Shown here: piece by piece, positions 1 to 8,989 of the stretch
How positions within the stretch are numbered: position 1 is the first letter of the stretch
Layout: every line of letters starts with the position of its first letter
Assembly (NCBI RefSeq): GCF_050586465.1
Contig: NZ_JBOCEG010000002.1
Span: forward strand, 422,406-486,405
Direction of reading: 5' to 3'
DNA from: CAJXYS01 sp913063035
GTDB taxonomy: Bacteria > Pseudomonadota > Alphaproteobacteria > Rhodobacterales > Rhodobacteraceae
Length of the DNA stretch: 64,000 bases
Notes under the pieces: model-generated
Database searches by the model: none
The model's input: the letters and a program-made list of their open reading frames with translations, nothing else
Told to the model about the DNA's origin: nothing
Position numbers and translations under genes: made by a program

Positions 1-474
1 CTCGAAGGCGAGCATCCGGTTCACGCTGAAATGCCGGCCGATATCGCGCAGGAACTCGAGGTAGTTCAGCTCGTCCAGCCACTCCGCGTTGTCGAGCATC
101 AGCGCGTCGGTCGCGCCGTGGCCGAAGGTGACGTAGCTGCGGAAAACCTCCTTGATACCGGCGATGTTGTCCGCGATCTGGGGGCCGGTCAGAAGCGGGC
201 GCTCATCGGCGCGGAAGCTGGGATCGCCCACCTTGGTGGTGCCGCCGCCCATCAGCACGAGCGGCTTGTGACCGGTCTTTTGCAGCCAGCGCAGCATCAT
301 GATCTGGATCAGACTGCCCACATGCAGCGAGCGCGCCGTCGCGTCGAAGCCGATATAGGCCGGCACGATGCCCACCGCCATGGCCTCGTCGAGCCCCTGG
401 AGATCGGTGCAGTCGGCCAGGAAGCCGCGCTCTTGCATGACATGCAGGAACTCGGATTTGGGGTGGTAGGTCAT
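1..474 (-). CDS. tyrS: Tyrosyl-tRNA synthetase, N-terminal part (runs off window)
   Basis: Class I aminoacyl-tRNA synthetase that charges tRNA-Tyr in the cytoplasm. Only the first 158 codons are present because the gene reads leftward off the window edge. The N-terminal Rossmann core is recognisable: IGFDATARSLHVGS carries HVGS in place of the HIGH signature (His at about residue 51) and is followed by GGGTTKVGDPS. The KMSKS loop and the tRNA-binding C-terminus lie outside the window. I chose the ATG at 474 because the ATG at 491 is in a different frame and meets a stop after a few codons. It is divergent from anmK with about 70 bp between the two starts. Confidence 0.93.
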   Translation of the reverse strand, partial: MTYHPKSEFLHVMQERGFLADCTDLQGLDEAMAVGIVPAYIGFDATARSLHVGSLIQIMMLRWLQKTGHKPLVLMGGGTTKVGDPSFRADERPLLTGPQIADNIAGIKEVFRSYVTFGHGATDALMLDNAEWLDELNYLEFLRDIGRHFSVNRMLAFE

Positions 475-543
475 CGGCTTTCGGTCCATTCTCAGGGGTC
501 TGGCGCCCCTGTCATATAGGGGGCGGGGACAAAGGAAAAGGCC

Positions 544-1638
544 ATGAAGGACAGCGCGCCGGTCTGGGCCCTGGGCCTGATGTCCGGCACCTCGATGGAC
601 GGCGTCGACGCCGCGCTTCTGAAGACAGACGGCCACGCGATCCTGGCCTTCGGGGAGACCGGGTTTCGCCCCTATTCCGAGGAAGAACGCGCGACCATCG
701 CCGCCGCGCAGGGGTGCTGGCCGGGCGATCCCGGCGTCGCCGCGGCGGAGGCGGTGGTGCGGCGCGTCCACGGCGAGATCGTCGCCGGAACGGACGGCGT
801 CGAAATCGTTGGGTTTCACGGCCAGACCGTCGCCCATGATCCGCGCGGGCGCGGCACCCACCAGCTGGGTGACGGCGCGGGCCTGTCCGCGGACACCGGG
901 CGCACCGTCGTCTGGGACTTTCGCAGCGCCGATGTCGCGCTCGGTGGCGAGGGCGCGCCGCTCGCGCCGTTTTTCCACCATGCCTGCGCCCGCTGGATCG
1001 GGGCCGCGGGGCCGATGGCCTTTCTGAACCTCGGCGGCGTGGGCAACCTGACCTGGGTCGACCCCGGCCTCGCGGCCCCCGAGGCGCCGGGCGCCTGCCT
1101 CGCCTTCGACACCGGGCCGGCCAATGCGCTGCTCGACGACCTCGTGCGGGCCCGCACCGGCGCGCCCTGCGACCGCGACGGGGCACTGGCTGCCGCGGGC
1201 CATGCCGACCCGACCGTGGCGCGCGAGATGCTCGCCCTGCCGTATTTCTCAAGACTGCCGCCCAAATCCTTGGACAGGAACGAATTTGCCACGCTTTCGG
1301 CGCGTGTCGGGACGCTGTCGCTTGAAGATGCCTGCGCGACGCTGGCAGCCTGCAGCGTGGCCGCCGTTGTGGCCGGCGCGGCGCATTTCCCGGCCCCGCC
1401 GGCGCAGATCGTCGTAGCCGGAGGCGGGCGCAAGAATGCACATATCATGCGTGGCTTACGGGACAATCTTGAGGTCGATGTCCTGCCCGCCGAGGAGGTC
1501 GGCCTCGATGGCGACATGCTCGAGGCACAGGCCTTCGCCTATCTTGCCGTCCGGGTGCTGCGCGGCTTGCCGACCAGCGGCCCCTCGACCACCGGCGTCG
1601 CCGCGGCGGTGGGCGGCGGTCAGGTCAGCCGGCCCTAA
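544..1638 (+). CDS. anmK: Anhydro-N-acetylmuramic acid kinase
   Basis: Phosphorylates and hydrolyses 1,6-anhydro-MurNAc to MurNAc-6-phosphate during peptidoglycan recycling in the cytoplasm. The 364-residue length fits the family. The phosphate-binding signature GLMSGTSMDGVD is at residues 11-22, followed by the sugar-kinase fold motifs LNLGGVGNLTW (about 160-170), FDTGPANALLDDL (about 188-200) and VVAGGGRKN near 290. The gene is single, divergent from tyrS. Its TAA stop overlaps the stop of the convergent cupin gene (shared CTAA), leaving no room for a dedicated terminator between them. Confidence 0.95.
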   Translation: MKDSAPVWALGLMSGTSMDGVDAALLKTDGHAILAFGETGFRPYSEEERATIAAAQGCWPGDPGVAAAEAVVRRVHGEIVAGTDGVEIVGFHGQTVAHDPRGRGTHQLGDGAGLSADTGRTVVWDFRSADVALGGEGAPLAPFFHHACARWIGAAGPMAFLNLGGVGNLTWVDPGLAAPEAPGACLAFDTGPANALLDDLVRARTGAPCDRDGALAAAGHADPTVAREMLALPYFSRLPPKSLDRNEFATLSARVGTLSLEDACATLAACSVAAVVAGAAHFPAPPAQIVVAGGGRKNAHIMRGLRDNLEVDVLPAEEVGLDGDMLEAQAFAYLAVRVLRGLPTSGPSTTGVAAAVGGGQVSRP

Positions 1639-2066
1639 TCCGCGCCGGGGATGTCGAATCCCGGCGGCGCAAGCTCGAAGCCCTCGAAGCGGAAGCCGGG
1701 CGAGACGGTGCAGCCCACCAGCGTCCAGTCGCCGGTCGTCGCCGCCGCCTGCCAGTGGCCGGCCGGCACGACCCATTGCGGCCGCGCCCCGCGGGCGAGA
1801 TCGGGGCCGAGCACATGCGCCGTGGCCGGGCCCGCGGTATCGGCCGCCATCGACAGGATCAGGGGCGCGCCGGCGTAGTGGTGCCAGATCTCGTCGGCGT
1901 CCACGCGGTGCCAGTGGCTGCGCTCGTCGCGCTGCAGCAGGAAATAGATGCAGGTTCCCGCAGGCCGGTTGCCCGTCCCGGCCGGGGCGGCCCAGGTTTC
2001 GCGGTAATGGCCGCCCTCGGGATGGGGCGCGAGGTCGAGCAGGCGGATGATCTCCTCGGCGGTCAT
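1635..2066 (-). CDS. DUF985 cupin-fold protein
   Basis: A 143-residue single-domain protein of the DUF985 (cupin_5) family. The N-terminus LLDLAPHPEGGHYRETW (about residues 9-25) and the later WHRVDADEIWHHYAGAPL with several histidines are characteristic and would line the small-molecule pocket of the cupin barrel. The catalytic or binding role of this family is not established, so no function is assigned. Its start ATG overlaps the stop of the upstream haloacid-dehalogenase-like gene by 4 bp, so both are probably translated from one message. Confidence 0.88.
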   Translation of the reverse strand: MTAEEIIRLLDLAPHPEGGHYRETWAAPAGTGNRPAGTCIYFLLQRDERSHWHRVDADEIWHHYAGAPLILSMAADTAGPATAHVLGPDLARGARPQWVVPAGHWQAAATTGDWTLVGCTVSPGFRFEGFELAPPGFDIPGAD

Positions 2067-2749
2067 GGCGTCGCCACCCGCCGCGCGAGATCGCCGAAAT
2101 CGGCCGCGACGATGTCCCAGTCGGCGTCCGGGCCGAGATCCTTCGTCTGGCCGGGGCCGTATTCGCCGGGCCGCGGCATGAAGCCTGTCCGCAACCCCGC
2201 CGCCCGCGCCGCGTGCAGGTCGTCGTTATGGGCGGCGACCATCATCACCTGCTCCGGGGCGAGGCGCAGGGCCGCGCAGGACGCCTCGTAGACGACGGCG
2301 CGCGGCTTGTAGTCCCGCGCGATCTCGGCCCCGAGGATGCAGTCCCAGGGCAGCCCGGCAAATCGCGCGAGCCGCGTCATCAGCGCGATCGAGCCGTTGG
2401 AGCAGGGCGCGATGATGGCGTGCTCCTTCAGCGCCGCGAGCCCCGGTCCCACGTCGGGCCAGGGATCGAGCCGTTCCCAGGCCCGGGCGAGCGCGGCGGG
2501 GTCGGGCACGCTGAGCCCCTGGCGCGTCAGCACGCGCGCAAGGTTCTCCCGGTGCAGGTCGTCGAGCGCGACGTATCCCCGCCGCCCGGCGCGGATCGGC
2601 TCCATGGCAGGGTCGTATTCCGCCCGCCAGGCCAGTGCGAAAGCCTCGGCATCCACCCCGGGCAGCGCCGCGGCCACGGCCCGCGCGATGCTTCGCCGCC
2701 AGTCGACGCAGGTGCCGAAGACGTCGAAGATCAGCGCCGCGGGCCGCAT
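2063..2749 (-). CDS. HAD-family hydrolase, type II haloacid dehalogenase-like
   Basis: Predicted cytoplasmic hydrolase of the haloacid dehalogenase superfamily (228 residues). The nucleophile is Asp9 in FDVFGTCVDWR (residues 8-18). The type II (S)-2-haloacid dehalogenase pattern continues with CSNGS near 116, a lysine in RDYKPRAVVYEA and the C-terminal VAAHNDDLHAARAAGLRTGF. Those features favour a 2-haloacid dehalogenase over a phosphatase, but the true substrate cannot be read from sequence. The first gene of a two-gene unit with the DUF985 cupin, 7 bp downstream of eno in the same direction. Confidence 0.85.
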   Translation of the reverse strand: MRPAALIFDVFGTCVDWRRSIARAVAAALPGVDAEAFALAWRAEYDPAMEPIRAGRRGYVALDDLHRENLARVLTRQGLSVPDPAALARAWERLDPWPDVGPGLAALKEHAIIAPCSNGSIALMTRLARFAGLPWDCILGAEIARDYKPRAVVYEASCAALRLAPEQVMMVAAHNDDLHAARAAGLRTGFMPRPGEYGPGQTKDLGPDADWDIVAADFGDLARRVATP

Positions 2750-2756
2750 CGCCGGA

Positions 2757-4034
2757 TCAGCCCCTCAGGATCGACCGGCCGGCATACTCGGCGGTCTCGC
2801 CCAGCATCTCCTCGATCCGGATCAGCTGGTTGTATTTCGCCAGCCTGTCGGACCGCGCGAGCGAGCCGGTCTTGATCTGCCCGCAATTGGTGGCCACGGC
2901 GAGATCCGCGATGGTGGCGTCCTCGGTCTCGCCCGAGCGATGGGACATCACGCTGGTAAAGCCCGCGCGATGCGCCATCTCGACGGCGGCCAGGGTCTCG
3001 GTCAGCGTGCCGATCTGGTTGACCTTGACCAGAAGGGAATTGCCGCAGCCCTTCTCGATGCCCTCGGCCAGCCGGACGGGGTTGGTCACGAAGAGATCGT
3101 CGCCCACCAGCTGGCAGCGGTCGCCGATGGCGTCGGTCAGCATCTTCCAGCCCTGCCAGTCGTCTTCCGAACAGCCGTCCTCGATCGAGATGATCGGGTA
3201 GTCGTCGACGAGCGCCGACAGGAGCTGCATGTTCTCCTCGGCGCTCAGGCTCTTGCCTTCGCCCGTCATCTCGTAGCGGCCGTCGCTAAAGTATTCGGTC
3301 GCCGCGCAATCCAGCGCAAGATAGATGTCCTGGCCGGGCGCATAGCCCGCCTTCTCGATGGACTTCATAATGAAATCAAGCGCATCACGCGTGGAGTTCA
3401 GGTTTGGCGCGAAGCCGCCCTCGTCGCCCACGCCGGTGGCGAGCCCCGCGGCGGACAGCTCTTTCTTGAGTGTGTGGAACACTTCCGCGCCCATGCGCAC
3501 CGCCTCGCGGAGGGAGGTCGCGGCGACGGGCATGATCATGAATTCCTGAACGTCGATCGGGTTGTCGGCGTGCTCGCCGCCATTGATGATGTTCATCATC
3601 GGCACGGGCAGGACCCGGGCCGACGTGCCGCCGACGTAGCGGTAGAGCGGCTGCGCCGAGAAATCGGCCGCCGCCTTCGCCACCGCCAGCGACACGCCGA
3701 GGATCGCGTTCGCGCCCAGGCGGCCCTTGTTGTCGGTGCCGTCCATCTCGATCATCAGCCGGTCGATGGCGACCTGCTCGGTGGCGTCGGCGCCGATCAG
3801 TTCCCCGGCGATCTCGCCGTTCACGGCGGCGACGGCCTCGAGCACGCCCTTGCCGAGATAGCGTGCCTTGTCGCCGTCGCGCCGCTCGACCGCCTCGTGG
3901 GCGCCGGTCGATGCGCCCGAGGGCACGGCCGCGCGGCCCTGGCTGCCGTCTTCCAGCGTCACGTCCACCTCGACGGTGGGATTGCCGCGGCTGTCCAGGA
4001 TCTCGCGCCCGGTGATGTCGATGATTTCGCTCAT
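2757..4034 (-). CDS. eno: Enolase
   Basis: Converts 2-phosphoglycerate to phosphoenolpyruvate in glycolysis and gluconeogenesis. The 425-residue length is standard. Visible signatures are the N-terminal REILDSRGNPTVEVDV, the substrate-loop segment PSGASTGAHEAVE, NIINGGEHADNPIDVQEFM with catalytic and metal-binding surroundings, SIEDGCSEDDWQGW and the C-terminal SHRSGETEDATIADLAV. All catalytic blocks are intact. ATG at 4034 matches the family start (MSEIIDITGREILDSRG). The HAD gene follows immediately; upstream lies a DMT transporter in the same orientation. Confidence 0.98.
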   Translation of the reverse strand: MSEIIDITGREILDSRGNPTVEVDVTLEDGSQGRAAVPSGASTGAHEAVERRDGDKARYLGKGVLEAVAAVNGEIAGELIGADATEQVAIDRLMIEMDGTDNKGRLGANAILGVSLAVAKAAADFSAQPLYRYVGGTSARVLPVPMMNIINGGEHADNPIDVQEFMIMPVAATSLREAVRMGAEVFHTLKKELSAAGLATGVGDEGGFAPNLNSTRDALDFIMKSIEKAGYAPGQDIYLALDCAATEYFSDGRYEMTGEGKSLSAEENMQLLSALVDDYPIISIEDGCSEDDWQGWKMLTDAIGDRCQLVGDDLFVTNPVRLAEGIEKGCGNSLLVKVNQIGTLTETLAAVEMAHRAGFTSVMSHRSGETEDATIADLAVATNCGQIKTGSLARSDRLAKYNQLIRIEEMLGETAEYAGRSILRG

Positions 4035-4076
4035 GTCACTCCGTCCTCAGCGTGTGAAGGGCCAGTCGCGCCCCGT

Positions 4077-4967
4077 TTAGCCGACAGGGGGCGCAGAGGA
4101 AAGGGTGCGCCGCGCCAGCCGGCGCTCGCGGAAGATGGTATAGAGCCCCGAGGCGATGATGAGCCCTGCGCCGCCGAGCGTCGCGGCGTCGGGCCGTTCG
4201 CCGAAGGCCAGCGCGCCGATGCCGAGCGCGAAGACCATCCGGGTGTAGCGGAAGGGCGTGACGACGGCGATCTCGCCCACGCGCATCGCGCCGGTGATCG
4301 CCCAGTAGCCGCAGATCCCGATCCCGAGGGCAAAGCCGAGATCGCGCCAGTTCACCGGGGAGGGCGCGCGCGCCGGCCCGTCGATGGCCAGCAGGAAGGC
4401 GCCGGCAACGATCAGCATCGCGAAGGCATAGGCCGAGAGCTGCACCGTCGTCACCTTTGCGGGCACGCGCCGCGTGGCCAGGTCGCGCAGCGCCAGGCCC
4501 GCCACGCCCTGCACCGCGAAGAGCGAGGCGGGCTCGAACCCCGCGAGGCCGGGCCGGATGATGATCAGGACGCCCGCGAAGCCCGCGGCGATGGCGCTCC
4601 AGCGGCGCCAGCCGACCTCCGCCCCGAGAAAGAGCGCCGCGCCGAAGGTCACCGCCAGCGGCGTCGCCTGCAGGATCGCCGAGGCGGTCGAGAGCGGCGT
4701 GAGCGCCAGCGCGGTGACGAATCCGATCGTCCCGATCAACTCGCCCAGGTTGCGCAGCATCACCGCGGGCAGCAGCAGGTCGCGCGACACCAGCCGCGAC
4801 CGGGCCCGGAGCGCGGCGAGCCCGAAGGCGAGCGTGCCGCCGAGGCCGAGGAAGGCCAGGATCTGGCCCGTTGGCAGGTCGGCCGCGACCCGCTTGATGA
4901 ACATGTCCTCCAGCGCAAAGGCCGCCATGGCCCCCACCATCAGGAGGATGCCGCGCATGTTATCCAT
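4077..4967 (-). CDS. EamA/DMT-family transporter
   Basis: Inner-membrane protein of the drug/metabolite transporter superfamily, two EamA halves with about ten hydrophobic helices in about 296 residues. The start ILLMVGAMAAFALEDMFIKR and the second half with FRYTRMVFALGIGALAFGERPD are typical. Members export amino acids or other small metabolites, but the substrate cannot be inferred. I prefer ATG at 4967; an in-frame ATG at 5000 adds 11 hydrophilic residues and another ATG lies three codons downstream. It precedes eno by about 40 bp in the same direction. Confidence 0.85.
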   Translation of the reverse strand: MDNMRGILLMVGAMAAFALEDMFIKRVAADLPTGQILAFLGLGGTLAFGLAALRARSRLVSRDLLLPAVMLRNLGELIGTIGFVTALALTPLSTASAILQATPLAVTFGAALFLGAEVGWRRWSAIAAGFAGVLIIIRPGLAGFEPASLFAVQGVAGLALRDLATRRVPAKVTTVQLSAYAFAMLIVAGAFLLAIDGPARAPSPVNWRDLGFALGIGICGYWAITGAMRVGEIAVVTPFRYTRMVFALGIGALAFGERPDAATLGGAGLIIASGLYTIFRERRLARRTLSSAPPVG

Positions 4968-5039
4968 TTCCGGAATCCGTTGTCGCTGCCGGCCCGGCAT
5001 AGCGCGTTCGTCGCCCGGGCGGAAGATGCGCCGCGCGCG

Positions 5040-5459
5040 TCAGCCCTTGCGCGATTTCCTGACGCCGTAGAGTTCCAGCTTGTGGCCCTTCAGCCGGTAG
5101 CCCAGCCGCTCGGCGATCTTTTCCTGCAGTTCCTCGATCTCGGGGTCGACGAACTCGATCACTTCGCCGGTCGTCATGTCGATCAGGTGATCGTGATGTT
5201 CGCGCTCGGCGTCCTCGTAGCGGGCGCGGCCGTCGCCGAATTCCACCTTCTCGAGAATGCCGGCTTCTTCGAAAAGCTTCACGGTGCGGTAGACGGTCGC
5301 CAGCGAGATCTTCGGATCGCGTTCGCTGGCGAGCGCGTAGAGCTCCTCGACGTCGGAATGGGCCGGCGCGTCCTGCAGCGCGCGCGCGATAGTGCGGCGC
5401 TGGTCGGTCATGCGCAGCCCCTTGGCCTCGCAGCGGTCGATGATGCTGTCGGTGCTCAT
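5040..5459 (-). CDS. Fur-family transcriptional regulator (Mur/Fur type)
   Basis: Metal-responsive winged-helix repressor, 139 residues. The DNA-recognition helix ISLATVYRTVKLFEEAG, the wing GDGRARYEDAEREHHDHLI with the regulatory-metal HHDH motif, and the C-terminal LGYRLKGHKLELYGV are all present. The C-terminal CxxC structural zinc sites of enterobacterial Fur are missing, as in alphaproteobacterial Fur/Mur proteins, several of which sense manganese. The ATG at 5459 gives the family start MSTDSIIDRCEAKGLRMTDQR; longer in-frame options lack similarity. It could be the regulator acting on the Mn/Zn importer promoter at 59.5 kb (inference). Divergent from an EamA transporter. Confidence 0.92.
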   Translation of the reverse strand: MSTDSIIDRCEAKGLRMTDQRRTIARALQDAPAHSDVEELYALASERDPKISLATVYRTVKLFEEAGILEKVEFGDGRARYEDAEREHHDHLIDMTTGEVIEFVDPEIEELQEKIAERLGYRLKGHKLELYGVRKSRKG

Positions 5460-5593
5460 GGCTCCCCCGTGCTTGGGCGGCGTTCTAGACCAATCGGCCG
5501 CCATCGGGAAAGACAAAATGCCGGTGCGGCGGGCGCTTGACACCGGGCCGCCCAGCCCGAAGGGTGGCGCGGTTCGGGGAAAACGGGCAGGGC

Positions 5594-6496
5594 ATGGAGC
5601 GCAAGGACGGGATCGACGCATTCGGCGCGGTGGCGCTGATCGGGTTCTCGATGGTGCTGGGGTTCAACCAGGTCATCATCAAGGTCGTGAACGAGGGGTT
5701 CCAGCCGGTCTTCTGGGCCGGGCTGCGGTCGGTGATCGCGGTGGCCTGTCTCTGGGGTTGGATGGTCCTGCGCGGGCGGCCGCCGCGGATCACCCGCGCG
5801 ACGCTGGGGCCCGGCATCCTGATCGGGCTGATCTTCGCGGTGGAATTCCTGCTGCTTTTCATCGCGCTGGATCTCACGACGGTCACCCGCGCCTCGGTCA
5901 TCTTCTACTCCATGCCGGTCTGGCTCTCGATCGCGGGGCATTTCCTGCTGCCGGGCGAGCGGCTGACCCGGCGCAAGAGCCTCGGCCTGGCGCTGGCCTT
6001 CGCGGGCGTGGGCTGGGCGATCCTCGACCGCGGCGCCGCCGGGGGCGCGGGCAGTCTCGCGGGGGATCTCTGTGCGCTCGGCGCGGCGCTCTCCTGGGCG
6101 GCGCTGCCGCTCTGCGCGCGGCTGACGGCGATGTCGGGCGAGCGGGCGGACATGCAGATCTTTTGGCAAGTGCTTGTTTCGGCGCCGGTATTGCTGGCGG
6201 CCTCGCTCCTCTTCGGACCCTTGCTGCGCGATCCGGGCCTCGTCCATTTTGCCGGTCTGGGGGTGCAGGCGGTGCTGATCGTCTCGGCCAGCTACGTCTT
6301 CTGGTTCTGGCTGCTGTCGGTCTACCCGGCCAACGCGGTGGCGAGCTTCAGTTTCCTGACGCCGGTGCTGTCGGTGATGATGGGCTGGCTGATCCTGGGC
6401 GAGACCATCGGCCCCGTCATCATCGCATCGCTGGTGCTGGTTTCGGCGGGGATCGTGCTGATCAACCGCCCGGCGCGCACGCCGCCCCGCGTCTGA
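5594..6496 (+). CDS. EamA/DMT-family transporter
   Basis: Second drug/metabolite transporter of the window, about 300 residues with ten predicted membrane helices in two EamA repeats. Segments such as VALIGFSMVLGFNQVIIKVV at the N-terminus and SFSFLTPVLSVMMGWLILGE in the second repeat are family-typical. I took ATG at 5594 (MERKDGIDAFG), which lies right behind a GGGCAGG ribosome-binding sequence; the frame stays open upstream to 5537 but that extension is hydrophilic and arginine-rich. Divergent from the Fur/Mur gene and convergent with selO. Substrate unknown. Confidence 0.87.
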   Translation: MERKDGIDAFGAVALIGFSMVLGFNQVIIKVVNEGFQPVFWAGLRSVIAVACLWGWMVLRGRPPRITRATLGPGILIGLIFAVEFLLLFIALDLTTVTRASVIFYSMPVWLSIAGHFLLPGERLTRRKSLGLALAFAGVGWAILDRGAAGGAGSLAGDLCALGAALSWAALPLCARLTAMSGERADMQIFWQVLVSAPVLLAASLLFGPLLRDPGLVHFAGLGVQAVLIVSASYVFWFWLLSVYPANAVASFSFLTPVLSVMMGWLILGETIGPVIIASLVLVSAGIVLINRPARTPPRV

Positions 6497-6502
6497 GGCG
6501 GC

Positions 6503-7993
6503 TCAGGTGCCGCAGAAGGTCTGCCGCACCTCCTCGCCGGGGGCGGGGGGATCCTGGTAGGCCGCATGCGCCGGCTGCTCCTCGAAGGGCGCGGACAGCA
6601 CCTCGACCAGGGTCTCGAAAGGGGCGTAGTCGCCCGCGACGGCCGCCTCGATCGCTTGCTCGACGCGGTGATTGCGCGGGATGAAGGCCGGGTTCGCCGC
6701 CCGCATCGCGGCGCGGCGGGCGTCGGGGGCGCTCTGTTCCATCGCGAGGCGCTGGCGCCAGCGCGCCGCCCAGCCGTCGAAGAGCGCCGGGTCGGCGAAG
6801 AGCGCGCGGACCGGATCGTCGGCCTCGGGGTCGTCTCCCAGCTCGGAGAGCCGCCGGAAGGTCAGCGTGAAATCCGCCCGGCCCTCGGCCATGCGCGAGA
6901 GCAGGTTCTGCGCCAGCTCCGCGTCGTCTTCCCGTGCCTCGGCCAGACCCAGCTTGGCACGGAAGACGTCGCGCCACGCGTCCATGTAATGATCGCCGAA
7001 GCGGTTGATCGTCTCGGTCGCGGTCTCGATGGCCTTGTCCTGGTCGGCATCGATCAGCGGCAGCAGGCAGGTCGCCAGCTGCGCCAGGTTCCACACGGCG
7101 ATCTGCGGCTGGTTGCGATAGGCATAGCGGCCGAACTGGTCGATGGAGCTGAACACCTTGTCGGGGTGATAGGCATCCATAAAGGCGCAGGGCCCGTAAT
7201 CGATGGTCTCGCCCGACAGGGTCATGTTGTCGGTGTTCATCACCCCGTGGATGAAGCCCACGCCCATCCAGCGCGCGATCAGCCGGGCCTGGCGCTCGGT
7301 CACCGCGCCGAGCAGGGCCAGCGCCGGGGTCCCGGCCTCGGCCAGTGCGGGGTAGTGCCGCGCGATCACGAAATCGGTCAGGGTCTGCAGCGCCTCGGTG
7401 TCGCCGCGCGCGGCGAAATACTGGAAGGTGCCGACGCGCACGTGGCTCGCCGCGACGCGGGTCAGCACCGCGCCGGGAAAGGCGCCCTCGCGGTAGACCG
7501 GCTCGCCCGTGGTCACGGCGGCGAGCGCGCGGGTGGTGGGCACGCCGAGCGCATGCATCGCCTCCGAGACGACGTATTCGCGGATCACCGGCCCGATCCA
7601 GGCGCGCCCGTCGCCCATGCGCGAATAGGGGGTGCGGCCCGCGCCCTTGAGCTGGATGTCGCGCGGGCGGCCCGCGCGATCCGTCACCTCGCCCAGCAGG
7701 ATCGCGCGCCCGTCGCCCAGCTGCGGCACCCAGCCGCCGAACTGGTGCCCGGCATAGGCCTGTGCCAGCGGCGCGGCCCCCTCGGGCACGCGGTTGCCGG
7801 CAAGGATGGCGATGCCGTCGGGGCTGGCCAGCGCCGCGGGATCCAGGCCCAGATCATGCGCAAGCGCGGCATTGACCCGGACCAGGCCGGGTTTTTCGAC
7901 CGGCGTCGGGTCGAGCCGCGTGTAGAACCGCTCCGGCAGGCGGGCATAGCGGTTCTCGAAGGCGAATCCGGCGGTATCGGCAGCTTTGTCCAT
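6503..7993 (-). CDS. selO: SelO/YdiU pseudokinase, protein adenylyltransferase
   Basis: Member of the SelO family, which transfers AMP from ATP to Ser/Thr/Tyr residues of proteins and has been linked to redox homeostasis (family knowledge). At 496 residues it is full length. Diagnostic blocks are YAGHQFGGWVPQLGDGRA (about 80-97), DIQLKGAGRTPYSRMGDGRA, ARWMGVGFIHGVMNTDNM with the catalytic-loop-like HGVMNTDN, and YGPCAFMDAYHPDKVFSSID. The protein ends in TFCGT, keeping the near-terminal cysteine that corresponds to selenocysteine in animal SelO. ATG at 7993. Six bp separate its stop from the convergent EamA gene. Confidence 0.95.
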   Translation of the reverse strand: MDKAADTAGFAFENRYARLPERFYTRLDPTPVEKPGLVRVNAALAHDLGLDPAALASPDGIAILAGNRVPEGAAPLAQAYAGHQFGGWVPQLGDGRAILLGEVTDRAGRPRDIQLKGAGRTPYSRMGDGRAWIGPVIREYVVSEAMHALGVPTTRALAAVTTGEPVYREGAFPGAVLTRVAASHVRVGTFQYFAARGDTEALQTLTDFVIARHYPALAEAGTPALALLGAVTERQARLIARWMGVGFIHGVMNTDNMTLSGETIDYGPCAFMDAYHPDKVFSSIDQFGRYAYRNQPQIAVWNLAQLATCLLPLIDADQDKAIETATETINRFGDHYMDAWRDVFRAKLGLAEAREDDAELAQNLLSRMAEGRADFTLTFRRLSELGDDPEADDPVRALFADPALFDGWAARWRQRLAMEQSAPDARRAAMRAANPAFIPRNHRVEQAIEAAVAGDYAPFETLVEVLSAPFEEQPAHAAYQDPPAPGEEVRQTFCGT

Positions 7994-8040
7994 GCCCCAG
8001 AGCTAGGTGTCGCGAGCGGCGATTGCCAGTGGCCGCGCGG

Positions 8041-8985
8041 CTAAAGCCGGCCCAGCCGTTCGGTCAGCAGCTCGAAGAACCCGTCCGCGTCGAGCCGCCC
8101 CATGAAGGTGGCGTTGGGCGCGCGGCCGGAGACACGCCACCAGTCCGCCACGGTCATGCCGGTGGTCAGCCGGCCCTCGGTCTCGATCTCGACATTGACA
8201 TGGCGCCCCGCGAAGAGATCGGGACGCAGCAGGTAGGCGGTCACGCAGGGATCGTGCAGCGGCGCGCCGGCGCTGCCGTATTTCTCGCGGTCGAAGCGCT
8301 CGAAGAAGTCGGTCATCTCGGCAACGGCCACGCCCACCGGCGTGCCGAGCGCGCGGAAGGCGTCGTTGCGCGGTTTCGTCACCAGCGCCTGGTGCGTCAC
8401 GTCGAGCGGCATCACCGTGATCGGTGCGCCACATTTGAAAACGATGTCAGCGGCTTCGGGGTCGACATAGATGTTGAATTCTGCCGCGGGGGTGATGTTG
8501 CCCACCTCGAAATAGGCGCCGCCCATCAGCACGATCTCGCGGATGCGCCCGGCGATGTCGGGCGCGCGCGTCAGGGCGGCGGCGACATTCGTAAGCGGGC
8601 CCAGCGGGCAGAGCGTGACCGTACCCGGCGGCTCGGCCCGGAGCGTCTCGACGATGAAATCGACGCCGTGGACCGCCTGCAGCGGCATCCCGGGCATCGG
8701 CAGCACCGGGCCGTCCAGCCCGGTCTTGCCATGGACATGCTCGGCGGTGACGAGCTTGCGCTTGAGCGGTGCATCGCAGCCGGCGAAGACGCGGATGTCG
8801 GGCCGCCCCGCCAACTCGCAGACGATGCGGGCGTTCCGTTCGGTCAGCGGCAGGGGCACGTTGCCCGCGACCGCGGTGATGCCGAGCACGTCGATCTCCT
8901 CGGGGCTGGCCAGCGCCAGCAGGATCGCCACGGCGTCGTCCTGTCCCGGGTCGGTGTCGATGATGATCCTGCGTGGCGCGGTCAT
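8041..8985 (-). CDS. Inosine-uridine preferring nucleoside hydrolase family protein
   Basis: Hydrolyses the N-glycosidic bond of ribonucleosides for salvage. The calcium/ribose-binding signature IIIDTDPGQDDAVAIL sits at residues 7-22, followed by GITAVAGNVPL, CPLGPLTNVAAAL, IVLMGGAYFEVGNITPAAEFN and the later LHDPCVTAYLL with an active-site histidine-aspartate pair. Length of 314 residues is normal. ATG at 8985 gives the family start; the frame is open upstream only because it overlaps mazG. It lies 4 bp downstream of mazG, so the two are probably cotranscribed. Base specificity cannot be assigned. Confidence 0.92.
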   Translation of the reverse strand: MTAPRRIIIDTDPGQDDAVAILLALASPEEIDVLGITAVAGNVPLPLTERNARIVCELAGRPDIRVFAGCDAPLKRKLVTAEHVHGKTGLDGPVLPMPGMPLQAVHGVDFIVETLRAEPPGTVTLCPLGPLTNVAAALTRAPDIAGRIREIVLMGGAYFEVGNITPAAEFNIYVDPEAADIVFKCGAPITVMPLDVTHQALVTKPRNDAFRALGTPVGVAVAEMTDFFERFDREKYGSAGAPLHDPCVTAYLLRPDLFAGRHVNVEIETEGRLTTGMTVADWWRVSGRAPNATFMGRLDADGFFELLTERLGRL

Positions 8986-8989
8986 GGGG

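Noticed and set aside
489..491. ATG at 491 as the tyrS start
   Set aside because: Counting the five consecutive T at 479-483 puts this ATG in another frame that stops after seven codons; ATG at 474 is in frame with the synthetase.
2337..5540. A 1067-codon open frame on the + strand
   Set aside because: It lies antisense to the haloacid-dehalogenase-like gene, eno, a DMT transporter and the Fur/Mur gene, all of which have clear family signatures. High GC leaves the antisense frame open by chance.
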